The position numbers and the translations under genes are program-made. From the NCBI RefSeq assembly GCF_023498005.1, contig NZ_CP097289.1, positions 9,300,001 to 9,364,000 on the forward strand: DNA of 64,000 nt. Direction: 5' to 3'. This document shows positions 1 to 7,959 of this stretch, piece by piece. Within the stretch, counting starts at the first letter, position 1; each line of letters starts with the position of its first letter. The notes below the pieces were generated by a model. That model was not told the origin of the DNA, did not search any database, and saw only the letters and a program-made list of their open reading frames with translations. The DNA is from Streptomyces durmitorensis. Lineage in GTDB: Bacteria > Actinomycetota > Actinomycetes > Streptomycetales > Streptomycetaceae.

Positions 1-574
1 GAGGGTTCTGAACGGTCTGTACGTTCTCCAGGTCCGACCACCCCAGCGGCTGCTGTGGGTCGAAGCCCTCCTTGGTGACGTACACCTTGAACTGGCCAGG
101 GTGGTGGGCCCAGTTGCTGTAGTTCACCTCGATGGTGTCACCGGCGGTGAGGTGAGTGACGGGCCAGTCGGTGCGGGCGGCGTTGTAGGGGGAGAAGTCG
201 TAGGGGCTGCGGTCGCCCGCGCTGCACAGGGTGCCGTCCTCGACGTAACCCTCGCCGCGACCGCCCGCGTTGGAGTCGAGCACGGCGAACCAGTTGTACA
301 GCGGGGTGGTGCCGGCCTCCTGAACTGCCGCCTTGCAGGCGGGGTTGGTGGGCATCTGGGTGGAGGAGTTGGCGAGCAGGTCCTTGTAGCAGAGGTAGGT
401 GCGCGACCCGGGCATCATGGCCACGCCGTGCGCGGCCGCCGTGCCCGGGACGGCAAGGACGGCCGCGGCGGCGATGCCGGTGGCGCCGGCGAGCGATGCC
501 AGGCGCCTGGCCCGCATCGATTTCCGTACGCGGGATCGGACTCTGACGAGCGCGGGGGAGCGAGGAATGATCAT
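1..574 (-). CDS. Secreted AA10 lytic polysaccharide monooxygenase (3' end outside window)
   Basis: Reading the minus strand from an ATG at 574 gives an open frame that runs off the window edge. Residues 1-48 form an Arg-rich leader, hydrophobic core and small-residue cleavage site (TAAA), so mature protein starts at His49-Gly. An N-terminal histidine is the defining copper ligand of lytic polysaccharide monooxygenases (histidine brace). Downstream are AA10-like features: an SRTYLC-type start, a PTNPAC loop, DGTLCSAG, and an N-W-A-H-H-P-G segment carrying the likely second brace histidine. AA10 enzymes oxidatively cleave chitin or cellulose outside the cell. AGGAG lies 10 nt before the ATG. 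Met20 is an alternative start. The C-terminus, including the last copper-site aromatic, is not visible, so substrate (chitin or cellulose) cannot be told. Confidence 0.85.
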   Translation of the reverse strand, partial: MIIPRSPALVRVRSRVRKSMRARRLASLAGATGIAAAAVLAVPGTAAAHGVAMMPGSRTYLCYKDLLANSSTQMPTNPACKAAVQEAGTTPLYNWFAVLDSNAGGRGEGYVEDGTLCSAGDRSPYDFSPYNAARTDWPVTHLTAGDTIEVNYSNWAHHPGQFKVYVTKEGFDPQQPLGWSDLENVQTVQNP

Positions 575-657
575 GGGAACGTCTCCTTCGGGGAGTTTCC
601 GATGAGCGGCTCGCCTCGTAGTCGCCGCCGGGCGCGCGATGGTTGCCGCGATCCGCC

Positions 658-1050
658 CTACTGCGGTTCGGTCGCGATCTGGATCAGGTTGCCGCACGTG
701 TCGTCGAAGACGGCGGTCGTGATGGGGCCCATGTCCAAGGGCTCCTGGGTGAAGTGGACGCCGAGGTCGCGCAGGCGCTCGTACTCCGCCTGTACGTCGT
801 CGACGGCGAACTGGGCGAGAGGGATGCCGTCCTTGACGATCATGTCGCGGTAGGGCTTGACGGCAGGGTGGCCGGCGGGCTCCAGGAGGAGCTCGGTGCC
901 GCCGGGCTCGTCGCGTGAGACGACGGTCAGCCACCGGTCCTTCTCGCCCACCGGGACGTCGTGCTTCTTCACGAAGCCGAGGATCTCGGTGTAGAAGGCC
1001 TCGGCCTTGGCCTGGTCGTCGACGAAGACGCTGGTCAGATGGATCTTCAT
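658..1050 (-). CDS. VOC/glyoxalase-fold protein
   Basis: 130 aa, a single vicinal-oxygen-chelate domain with the beta-alpha-beta-beta-beta pattern: VFVDDQAKAEAFYTEILGF at the start, GGTELLLEP in the middle and DTCGNLIQIA at the end. VOC proteins are cytosolic metal-dependent lyases, dioxygenases or resistance proteins; this small type is usually uncharacterised. The ATG overlaps the stop of the ArsR gene by 4 bp, so the two are translationally coupled. Such ArsR-VOC pairs are common in actinobacteria and suggest that the regulator controls this enzyme in response to a small reactive compound. Substrate unknown. Confidence 0.85.
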   Translation of the reverse strand: MKIHLTSVFVDDQAKAEAFYTEILGFVKKHDVPVGEKDRWLTVVSRDEPGGTELLLEPAGHPAVKPYRDMIVKDGIPLAQFAVDDVQAEYERLRDLGVHFTQEPLDMGPITTAVFDDTCGNLIQIATEPQ

Positions 1051-1349
1051 GGAGTGCTCTCCTCCGGTCGGGATGTGTCGGGCACGGGCCATCGCTCGAC
1101 GATGTGCCGCAGTGGGGCCGTGTTGAGGTCGTGGTACTTGTAGCGGCCCTCCCGCCTGGTCTCGACGAGCCCGGCGGCCTCCAGTACGCCAAGGTGCTGG
1201 GAGACCCCCTGACGGGAGATGCCGAGCTGGTGCCTCATGCTCAGTCGCGAACAGATCTCGAACAGGGTCTGTCCGGATTTCTCCGTGAGCTCGTCGAGGA
1301 TGATGCGACGGGTGGGGTCGGCCAAGGCTTTGAAGAGTTCGTCGGCCAC
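1047..1349 (-). CDS. ArsR-family winged-helix repressor
   Basis: About 100 aa: MADELFKALADPTRRIIL opening typical of ArsR regulators, recognition helix near GISRQGVSQHLGVLE, and a wing around TRREGRYKYH. No cysteine cluster typical of metal sensors is present (one Cys at ICSRL), so the inducer is probably not a metal. A longer start (GTG at 1355) is open, but a well-formed promoter has its -10 at 1356-1361, placing the transcription start on the GTG at 1349; I therefore chose that leaderless start. The gene overlaps the VOC gene by 4 bp. A perfect 9-bp inverted repeat across its promoter implies autorepression. Confidence 0.82.
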   Translation of the reverse strand: MADELFKALADPTRRIILDELTEKSGQTLFEICSRLSMRHQLGISRQGVSQHLGVLEAAGLVETRREGRYKYHDLNTAPLRHIVERWPVPDTSRPEESTP

Positions 1350-1355
1350 GACCAC

Positions 1356-1385
1356 ATGATAGGCAAACGCTCACTTGCCTATCAA
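1356..1385 (-). promoter_or_regulatory. Promoter and operator of the ArsR-VOC pair
   Basis: On the minus strand TTGATA (1385-1380) and TATCAT (1361-1356) are separated by 18 nt. A perfect inverted repeat, GATAGGCAA (1358-1366) and TTGCCTATC (1375-1383) with an 8-nt spacer, covers both hexamers, the usual layout for an ArsR autorepressor. The -10 ends 6 nt before the GTG at 1349, so the message would be leaderless. Confidence 0.75.
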
Positions 1386-1426
1386 GTCGAGCTGCTGCGG
1401 CCGGGGGCCTCCTCTCGCCGAGCTCA

Positions 1427-1470
1427 GGGGGGGCAAGGGGCAAGGGATAGGGGGCAGAGGGCAGGGGGCA
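1427..1470 (+). repeat. G-run cluster, possible G-quadruplex
   Basis: Six runs of three to seven G on the plus strand (about 1427-1433, 1437-1440, 1444-1446, 1450-1454, 1459-1461, 1464-1468) are separated by 2-4 nt loops. It lies between the alcohol dehydrogenase stop and the ArsR promoter. The pattern fits a G4 motif; whether it folds or acts is unknown. Confidence 0.5.
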
Positions 1471-1481
1471 GGATTCGTGTC

Positions 1482-2528
1482 TCAGTCCAGGTCGGACAAG
1501 TCGAGCACGAAGCGGTAGCGGACGTCGTTGCGCCCGAGCCGGTCGAGTGCCTCGTTCACGCGGGCCGACGGGAGCAGTTCGATGTCGGCGGTGATGCCGT
1601 GCTCGGCGCAGAAGGTCAGCATGGCGGCGGTCGCGGGCCTCCCGCCGCTCCCCGCGGAGCTCAGTCGCTTGCGTCCGATGAGCAGGTCGGTGGTCTCCAG
1701 GGTGACGGGTCCGAGGTGGCCCAGGTGGCTGAGCGTCCCGTCCAGCGCGACCAGGCGCAGGTAGGGGCCGAGGTCGTGCGGGATGGCGATGGTGTCGATG
1801 ACGACGTCGAACCGGTCGCGAGCGGCGGCCATGTCTTCCGGGTCGGTGGAGACGATCACGTCGTGCGCGCCGAGGCGGCGCGCGTCGTCGGCCTTGTCCG
1901 GCGAGCGGCTGATGACCGAGGTCTCGGCACCGAGCGCCACGGCGATCTTGACGGCGAGATGCCCCAGACCGCCGAGGCCCGCCACGGCGACGCGGACGCC
2001 CGGCCCCACGGCGAGGGCGTGCAGCGGTTCCCAGACGGTGACCCCGGCGCAGAGCAGGGGAGCGGCGGCGGCCGGGTCGAGGACGGAGGGGAGGGGGTAT
2101 GCGAAGCGGGACCGGACGACGTACTCACGGGAGTAGCCGCCCTGGGTGGTCGACCCGTCGTGGCGGTCGACTCCGCCGTAGGTGAGGGTCGGGAACGCAT
2201 GGCAGAAGTTCTCCTGGCCGGCCCGGCACATGGCGCACGTGCCGCACGAATCGACGATGTTGCCCACCGCCACCGCGTCACCGACGGCGAAGCCCGTGAC
2301 GCCGGAGACCTCGGACCCCGTCTCGGTCACCACGCCCGTGAACTCGTGCCCCGGCACCAGGGGCCGGCCGTCCTCGCGGGACCGGACGGCGTGCAGATCC
2401 GTGTGGCAGACCCCGCAGTAGTCCACCCGGATCGCGAGGTCGTCAGGGCGCAGGTCGCGCCGCTTCAGCGGGGTCCGCCGCAGCGTCGTCGCCGGTCCTT
2501 CGGCCTGCCAGCTCACAGTGGTCCTCAT
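1482..2528 (-). CDS. Zinc-dependent alcohol dehydrogenase (CAD/YahK-like)
   Basis: 348 aa medium-chain dehydrogenase. The catalytic-zinc region CGVCHTDLHAV and GHEFTGVV, the four structural-zinc cysteines in CGTCAMCRAGQENFC, and the nucleotide-binding GLGGLGHLAVK motif are all present, as in NADPH-dependent cinnamyl-alcohol-type aldehyde reductases (YahK, AdhC). It likely interconverts an aldehyde and an alcohol in the cytosol. I chose the ATG at 2528, preceded by a GAGG-like site; a longer frame upstream crosses the operator region and is a shadow. It is divergent from a TetR gene, with two TetR-like palindromes between, so it is probably that repressor's target. Confidence 0.88.
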   Translation of the reverse strand: MRTTVSWQAEGPATTLRRTPLKRRDLRPDDLAIRVDYCGVCHTDLHAVRSREDGRPLVPGHEFTGVVTETGSEVSGVTGFAVGDAVAVGNIVDSCGTCAMCRAGQENFCHAFPTLTYGGVDRHDGSTTQGGYSREYVVRSRFAYPLPSVLDPAAAAPLLCAGVTVWEPLHALAVGPGVRVAVAGLGGLGHLAVKIAVALGAETSVISRSPDKADDARRLGAHDVIVSTDPEDMAAARDRFDVVIDTIAIPHDLGPYLRLVALDGTLSHLGHLGPVTLETTDLLIGRKRLSSAGSGGRPATAAMLTFCAEHGITADIELLPSARVNEALDRLGRNDVRYRFVLDLSDLD

Positions 2529-2551
2529 GGGCCCTCCTCGGATCCTCAGAC

Positions 2552-2619
2552 AGACTGTTCGGTCTATTTGGAGAGTAGGCGCCTGCGGACCGCCAGACAA
2601 ACCAACTGTTCTGTTTGGT
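2552..2619. promoter_or_regulatory. Two TetR-type operators between adh and tetR
   Basis: AGACTGTTCGGTCT at 2552-2565 and ACCAACTGTTCTGTTTGGT at 2601-2619 are imperfect palindromes sharing the core ACTGTTCNGT. They sit in the 102-bp divergent gap, the second ending 11 nt before the tetR ATG. They are probably bound by the adjacent TetR protein to control both directions. Confidence 0.65.
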
Positions 2620-2630
2620 AGCCTGCGGGC

Positions 2631-3218
2631 ATGGCCGACCAGCCCTTGACCACACGCGGAGCCGCGACCTACCAGCGCATCCTCGACGTGGCGACCCAGG
2701 AATTCGCCGAGCACGGGATCGCCGGGGCGCGCATCGAGCGGATCGTGGCCGCCGCGCGCACCAACAAGGCTCAGCTCTATGCCTACTTCGGGAACAAGGA
2801 AGGGCTGTTCGACGCCATCTTCTTCGGTTCGCTGGAGCGGATCGTGAACGTCGTGCCGATCGACGCCGCGGACCTCGCGGACTGGGCGGTGCGTCTCTAT
2901 GACGAGTACCTCCTGCGCCCCGACCTCATCCGGCTCGCCACCTGGGCCCGCCTGGAGCGACGCCCGACAGGTCACCTGGTCGACGACCCCGACCGCCTCG
3001 ACGACCGCAAGCTGCGCGCCATCGCCGAGGCGCAGGCCGCCGGGCTGGTGCGCGAAGGGGATCCGTTCGACGTGATGGCCATGGTCATCGCCATGTCGAT
3101 GGCGTGGTCACCGGTCAGCAATGTCTACGCCGCGACCGCCCAGGAGCCGCCGGAACTGCACGAGCAGCGCCGCGCCCTGCTCCACGAGAGCGTCCGCCGC
3201 GCCATGGCGAGCGGCTAG
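2631..3218 (+). CDS. TetR-family transcriptional repressor
   Basis: 195 aa. N-terminal helix-turn-helix: RILDVATQEFAEHG, GARIERIVAAARTNKAQLYAYFGNKEGLF (residues about 17-62), followed by an all-helical ligand domain with the TetR_C HVxAxW-like segment around RLATWARLERRPTG. The HTH has Lys/Gln instead of the usual threonine (KAQLYAYF) but is otherwise standard. It is divergent from the alcohol dehydrogenase and upstream of a flavin monooxygenase on the same strand, so both enzymes may be in its circuit, perhaps as an aldehyde or xenobiotic response. Ligand unknown. Confidence 0.88.
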   Translation: MADQPLTTRGAATYQRILDVATQEFAEHGIAGARIERIVAAARTNKAQLYAYFGNKEGLFDAIFFGSLERIVNVVPIDAADLADWAVRLYDEYLLRPDLIRLATWARLERRPTGHLVDDPDRLDDRKLRAIAEAQAAGLVREGDPFDVMAMVIAMSMAWSPVSNVYAATAQEPPELHEQRRALLHESVRRAMASG

Positions 3219-3322
3219 GCGGGGACTGTCGGACAGCTGTCGGTGGCTTGTCGGGGTGTCCTGACACCTTTCCAGGAACGGCCGCCGGAGATCACGGGCG
3301 GCCCCGACCTGGAGGAGTCGCC

Positions 3323-4462
3323 ATGCGCACCCCCGTCACGATCATCGGCGCCGGACTCGGCGGCCTCACCCTGGCCCGCGTCCTGCACGTCCGCGGAATC
3401 CCGGCCACGGTGTACGAGGCGGAGTCCTCCCCGACGGCACGCACGCAGGGCGGGATGCTCGACATCCACGACTACAACGGACAACTCGCCCTCGAAGCGG
3501 CTGACTTGATGGACGAGTTCCGCGGCATCATCCTGGAGGGCCGCCAGGCCATGCGCGTCCTGGACCCGGACGGGAACCTCCTGCACGAGACGACCGACGA
3601 CGGCACGGGGGGCCGCCCCGAGGTGCAGCGCGGCGAGCTGCGACAGATCCTGCTCGACGCGCTCCCCGCCGGCACCGTCCGGTGGGATCACAAGGTCAGC
3701 GGCACGCGTGCTCTCGGCGATGGCCGCCACGAGGTGACGTTCGCCGACGGCGGCACCGTCATGGCGAGCCTGCTGGTCGGCGCGGACGGCGCGTGGTCAC
3801 GGGTCCGGCCGCTGCTCTCCACCGCCACACCCGAGTACGTCGGCAAGTCGGTCGTCGACACCTACCTGTTCGACGCCTGCACCCGGCACCCCGCCGTCGC
3901 GAAGGCGGTCGGCGGTGGGTCGATGATCGTGCCCGCACCGGACCGGGAGATCTTCGCTCACCGGGAGAAGGGCGGCACCCTGCACGCGTACGTGGGACTG
4001 TCCAGGTCGCAGGACTGGTTCGAGTCCATCGATTTCGGCGATGCCGCCGTGGCCACCGCGCGCATCGCCCAGGAATTCGACGGCTGGGCGCCGGAGTTCA
4101 CCGCGCTGATCACCGACACCGATACCCCGCCGGCCCTGCGCCCCCTCTTCGCCCTGCCGACCGGCCACCGGTGGGACCGGGTCCCGGGGGTGACCCTGCT
4201 GGGGGACGCCGCCCACCTCACCGCCCCCAACGGCGAGGGTGCCAACCTGGCCATGCTCGACGGCGCCGAGCTCGGCAAGTCCCTCGCCGCGCACCCCGAC
4301 GACATCGAGGCCGCACTCACCGAGTACGAACAGGCCATGTTCCCCCGCAGCGCCGAGCCCGCCCTGTTCGAAGGCGCCGAGATCCAGGGGATCGACTCCG
4401 AGGAGCCCTCCGCCAAGGCCATGCTCAAGATGCTCGCCGAGCTGGGGCAACAGACGACTTGA
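3323..4462 (+). CDS. FAD-dependent monooxygenase (TetX/PHBH fold)
   Basis: 379 aa. GAGLGGLTLARVL near the N-terminus binds the FAD ADP moiety, GADGAWSRVR is the DG motif, and GDAAHLTAPNGEGANLAMLDG is the GD motif with the extended loop typical of TetX-like and para-hydroxybenzoate-hydroxylase-type enzymes. Such proteins hydroxylate aromatic or polycyclic compounds, and TetX homologues inactivate tetracyclines; sequence alone does not show that activity here. The start at 3323 is preceded by GGAGGAG. It follows the TetR gene by 104 nt on the same strand. Its stop lies 7 bp from the stop of the convergent alpha-galactosidase. Confidence 0.85.
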   Translation: MRTPVTIIGAGLGGLTLARVLHVRGIPATVYEAESSPTARTQGGMLDIHDYNGQLALEAADLMDEFRGIILEGRQAMRVLDPDGNLLHETTDDGTGGRPEVQRGELRQILLDALPAGTVRWDHKVSGTRALGDGRHEVTFADGGTVMASLLVGADGAWSRVRPLLSTATPEYVGKSVVDTYLFDACTRHPAVAKAVGGGSMIVPAPDREIFAHREKGGTLHAYVGLSRSQDWFESIDFGDAAVATARIAQEFDGWAPEFTALITDTDTPPALRPLFALPTGHRWDRVPGVTLLGDAAHLTAPNGEGANLAMLDGAELGKSLAAHPDDIEAALTEYEQAMFPRSAEPALFEGAEIQGIDSEEPSAKAMLKMLAELGQQTT

Positions 4463-4469
4463 TCCACCG

Positions 4470-6593
4470 TCAAGGGACCCGGACCAAGTGCACCGCCAGG
4501 CTGGCCCAGTCGCCACGCGGCAGCTCGGGCCGGAGTCCGTAGTCGCTCAGTACGGTCGCGGAATGGACCGCACCCGTGCGGGCGTCACGGTAGCGAGCGG
4601 AGGGATCGAGGCCGGCGAGGCGCAGCGGCGGGTGCGCGGCGCCGTGGCGCGGGGCCCTCTGCCAGGCAAGGAGCAGAGCCTCGCTGCCGTCCGCCGCGGT
4701 GTACTGCACCGCGGCCGGGCCGTCGTCGACCGGGCCGCGCGGGCGGTGCAGGGTCCCGTGCTGGACGAGGTGGCGCACGCGCTTGTACTCGGCCACCAGC
4801 GCCGCGCCTTCCGCCAGTTCCTCGTCGGTCCAGCGGGTCAGGTCGCCGCCGAGGCCGAGCACACCGGCCATCGCGACATGGAATCGGAAGCGCAGCGGAA
4901 CCGACCGGGCGGTGAGCGGGTTGGGCACGTCGGTCACCCACGCGGCCATGGTCCGGGCCGGGTAGATCTGGCCGTAGCCGTGCTGGATGAGGACGCGGTC
5001 CGCCGCGTCGGTGTTGTCCGAGGCCCATGCCTGGTCCGTGCGGGACAGCATGCCCAGGTCGACCCGCCCGCCACCGCCGCTGCACGCCTCGATCCGCAGG
5101 CCGGGATGGTCGGCGCGGAGCCGGTCGATGACGTCGTAGAGGCGGTGCACGTACGCCGTCCGCACGCGCTCCGTGCCGTCCGCCCGGTCCGGCCAGCCCG
5201 CCTCGCTGAGCGCGCGGTTCATGTCCCACTTGAGGAAGTCGATGCCGTGGTCGCCCACCAGGCGGGTCAGCCAGCCGTACGCCCAGTCCGCGACGTCACG
5301 CCGTGCGAAGTTCAGCACCAGTTGGCTGCGCAGCTCCGTGCGGGTGCGGTGCGGGAAGTGCAGGACCCAGTCAGGGTGTTGACGGTAGAGATCGCTGTCC
5401 GGGTTGACCATCTCGGGCTCCACCCACAGACCGAAGCCCATCCCGAGCCGGTGCACCTCGCGCACCAGGGGAGCGAGCCCCTCGGGGAAGCGGTCCGGTG
5501 ACGGTGTCCAGTCGCCGAGCCCGGCGCCTTCGCCGCGGCGTGCGCCGTACCATCCGTCGTCCATGACGTAGAGCTCCGCGCCGAGCGCCGCCGCCCGGGC
5601 GGCCAGGCGCAGTTGGTTTCCCTCGTCGACGTCGAATCCGGTGGCCTCCCAGGAGTTGTAGAGGACCGGTCGTGTCTCCTCGGGGTGGGGGAGCACGTGG
5701 CCGAGGACGTACGCGTGCCAGGCGCGGCTCGCCTCGCCGAAACCGCCGTCCGTGTAGAGGCCGACGTACTGGGGAGTGGTGAACTCCTCGCCTGGTGCGA
5801 GGGGTTGGGTCATGCCGTCGTGGCCTGCGCCGCCGGTGAGGCCCGCCCGGCCGTCAGGGGTGCGCTGCACGGTGACGCGCCAGCCGCCGCTCCAGGCCAG
5901 GGCCGCGCACCACACCTGGCCGTGCTCTTCGGTCGCGCCGCCCGCGTCGAGCATCACCCAGGGGTTGGCGTGATGGCTGGTGATGCCCCTGCGGCTGGTG
6001 AGCACCGTCTCGCCGAACGGCACGCGGTCCCGGTGCAGTTGGGTCTCGGCGGACCACTGGCCCGTGACATGGCTGAGCCGGTAGTCGTCCCTCGCCGGAA
6101 GGGTCCATGCGGCGGAGTCGGCGCGCAGCAGCGTCACGGCTTCCTCGCCGGTGTTGCGCAGCACGGACCAGCGCTCGACGGCGTCGCTGTCGTCGTGGAC
6201 GCGGTAGTGGAGAGTGATCTCCAGGGCGTAGTGCCGGTCACGGAACTCCAGGGCCAGCTCCGTCGATCCCGGCGCGGGCTCGTGGACGCGGTGGCCTGTC
6301 GCCTGCCATTCGAAGGCGCGGGTGCCGTCGGCGAAGCGCACCTGAAGCGAGGGGGTTCCGTAGCGCGCCCCGCCGTCCACGGGGAGCTCATCGCCGACGG
6401 GCGGCCGCCCCTCGAAACTGCTGGGGTGCGGGGCCGGGGGAGTGGCGAACTCCTCTGCCTCCTCCAGGGTCAGCCGTGGTCCCCACGCGAGATGACAGGG
6501 CGCTCCGGTCTCATCGATCCGGAGCGCGTACGACGTGCGGGGAGTGCAGAGCAGCCAGACCCCGGTCTCAGGGGCGAAGGAGATCACAGGCAT
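4470..6593 (-). CDS. GH36 alpha-galactosidase
   Basis: 707 aa, the full length of actinobacterial GH36 enzymes: N-terminal beta-supersandwich (about 1-300), TIM barrel (about 300-610) and C-terminal beta domain. Asp457 in FLKWDMN is the expected nucleophile and Asp526 in the WASDNTDA motif the expected acid/base; the C-SGGGGR-D segment binds galactose. There is no signal peptide, so it acts in the cytosol on imported raffinose-type or galactomannan oligosaccharides. It is divergent from the ROK regulator and ABC importer, which fits uptake followed by hydrolysis. The ATG at 6593 follows a GTGAGG site. Confidence 0.93.
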   Translation of the reverse strand: MPVISFAPETGVWLLCTPRTSYALRIDETGAPCHLAWGPRLTLEEAEEFATPPAPHPSSFEGRPPVGDELPVDGGARYGTPSLQVRFADGTRAFEWQATGHRVHEPAPGSTELALEFRDRHYALEITLHYRVHDDSDAVERWSVLRNTGEEAVTLLRADSAAWTLPARDDYRLSHVTGQWSAETQLHRDRVPFGETVLTSRRGITSHHANPWVMLDAGGATEEHGQVWCAALAWSGGWRVTVQRTPDGRAGLTGGAGHDGMTQPLAPGEEFTTPQYVGLYTDGGFGEASRAWHAYVLGHVLPHPEETRPVLYNSWEATGFDVDEGNQLRLAARAAALGAELYVMDDGWYGARRGEGAGLGDWTPSPDRFPEGLAPLVREVHRLGMGFGLWVEPEMVNPDSDLYRQHPDWVLHFPHRTRTELRSQLVLNFARRDVADWAYGWLTRLVGDHGIDFLKWDMNRALSEAGWPDRADGTERVRTAYVHRLYDVIDRLRADHPGLRIEACSGGGGRVDLGMLSRTDQAWASDNTDAADRVLIQHGYGQIYPARTMAAWVTDVPNPLTARSVPLRFRFHVAMAGVLGLGGDLTRWTDEELAEGAALVAEYKRVRHLVQHGTLHRPRGPVDDGPAAVQYTAADGSEALLLAWQRAPRHGAAHPPLRLAGLDPSARYRDARTGAVHSATVLSDYGLRPELPRGDWASLAVHLVRVP

Positions 6594-6655
6594 GGATCCT
6601 CACGTTCAGATAGCGCCTCGAGAACATGCGGCAGCCAACACTCCCTTCGATCAAC

Positions 6656-6766
6656 TGTCAACACCCGGCCTCTGTCGCATATTTGAATGGCCCGGGTCCT
6701 CTGTAGAGGCTTCTTGAAAGGCTCTTGTTTCTTTCATTGACAGAGGAAAAGAACACCCCCTACGTT
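6656..6766. promoter_or_regulatory. Divergent promoter region of GH36 and ROK genes, with dyads
   Basis: Plus strand: TTGACA (6737-6742), an 18-nt spacer and TACGTT (6761-6766), only 6 nt before the ATG at 6773, so the ROK mRNA is likely leaderless. Minus strand: TTGACA (6661-6656) for GH36; its -10 is not clear. Two dyads lie between: CCTCTGTAGAGG (6698-6709) and TGAAAG-N10-CTTTCA (6715-6720 and 6731-6736), the latter abutting the plus -35. They are good candidates for ROK operators controlling both directions. Confidence 0.65.
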
Positions 6767-6772
6767 TCGGCC

Positions 6773-7951
6773 ATGCGCTCGACGACGCCTCGTATCGACG
6801 TGGTTCCGGCACCCACACCGGCCGCTTCCCTGGTCTTCACCACTGTCCTGACCCACGGCCCGCTCACGCGGATCGAGATCTCCCGGCGGACCGCGCTGTC
6901 CTCGGCGGCGGTCACCAAAGCGGTACGGCCGTTGATGGCCGCCGGCTACCTCGTCGAGGACGCGGACGAGGAAGCACGGCCCTCCCTCGGGCGGCCCGCC
7001 ACCCTCGTGCGGGTCGACGGCGGGCGGGCCCTGTTCATCGGCGTCAAGGTGACCGGCGACGAGATCATCGCGGTCCTGGCCGACCTGTGCTGCCGCATCC
7101 GCGTCGCCCGCCACCTCCCGGTCACCGACCGCGACCCCGGCGCCGTGCTCGCCTCGATCTCCGGACTCGTCCAGGAACTCCTCACGGAGGCCGAGGGGTT
7201 CGGCGTCGAGGTGCGCGGGCTCGGGCTCGCCGTCTCCGGTGACGTGGACCGCGCCGCGGGTGTCGTGCGCTACTCGCCCTTCCTGGACTGGCGGGACGTG
7301 CCGCTCGTCGAACTGGCCTCCACCGTCACCGGGTTGCCCGTCACCGTCGACAACGACGTCCGCGCGCTGACCGTCGCCGAGCAGTGGTTCGGCGCAGGGG
7401 CGGGCATCTCCGACTTCGCCCTGGTGACCGTCGGTGCGGGCATCGGCTGCGGTCTCGTCGTGCACGGCAAGGTGGTCTCCGGCGCGCACGGCGTGGCCGG
7501 TGAGATCGGCCATCTGCCGATCGACCCGCTGGGCCCGCCGTGCCACTGCGGCAACACCGGCTGCGTGGAGGCGATCGCCGGGGACGCCGCCATCATCCGC
7601 CGCGTCCGCGAGGCGACCGGCGCCCCGGTCACCGACTCCGCCGGAGCCCTGGAGCTCGCGCACCAGGGCGACCCCGGCGCGCGCGAGGCCTACACGCGAG
7701 CCGGGGAGGCGATCGGCCGCGCCATCGGGGCCGTCGTCAACGTCCTCGGACCGCAGCGAGTGATCATCTCCGGCGAGGGCCTCGCGGCGTACGACCTGTT
7801 CGCCGAGCAGATCCGCGACGCGTTCACCGCGTCCGCCTTCGGCACCGCCGCGCAGTGCGACGTGATGACACGTCCCCTGCCCTTCGAGGAGTGGGCGCGC
7901 GGGGCCGCGGCCACCGCGATCCAGTCCTTCATCGGCATAGACACGTACTAG
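6773..7951 (+). CDS. ROK-family transcriptional regulator
   Basis: 392 aa. N-terminal winged helix (about residues 25-75, LTRIEISRRTALSSAAVTKAVRPLMAAG), then a sugar-kinase-like ROK domain with GHLPIDPLGPPCHCGNTGCVEAIAG, which carries the zinc-binding H-x-C-x-C-xxx-C signature. ROK regulators are repressors released by a sugar or sugar phosphate. It heads the same-strand run of importer and glycosidase genes and is divergent from the alpha-galactosidase, so it is probably their local controller. A start at 6725 is open, but a strong promoter lies downstream of it (-10 at 6761-6766), so I use the leaderless ATG at 6773. Confidence 0.88.
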   Translation: MRSTTPRIDVVPAPTPAASLVFTTVLTHGPLTRIEISRRTALSSAAVTKAVRPLMAAGYLVEDADEEARPSLGRPATLVRVDGGRALFIGVKVTGDEIIAVLADLCCRIRVARHLPVTDRDPGAVLASISGLVQELLTEAEGFGVEVRGLGLAVSGDVDRAAGVVRYSPFLDWRDVPLVELASTVTGLPVTVDNDVRALTVAEQWFGAGAGISDFALVTVGAGIGCGLVVHGKVVSGAHGVAGEIGHLPIDPLGPPCHCGNTGCVEAIAGDAAIIRRVREATGAPVTDSAGALELAHQGDPGAREAYTRAGEAIGRAIGAVVNVLGPQRVIISGEGLAAYDLFAEQIRDAFTASAFGTAAQCDVMTRPLPFEEWARGAAATAIQSFIGIDTY

Positions 7952-7959
7952 GAGTTGCG

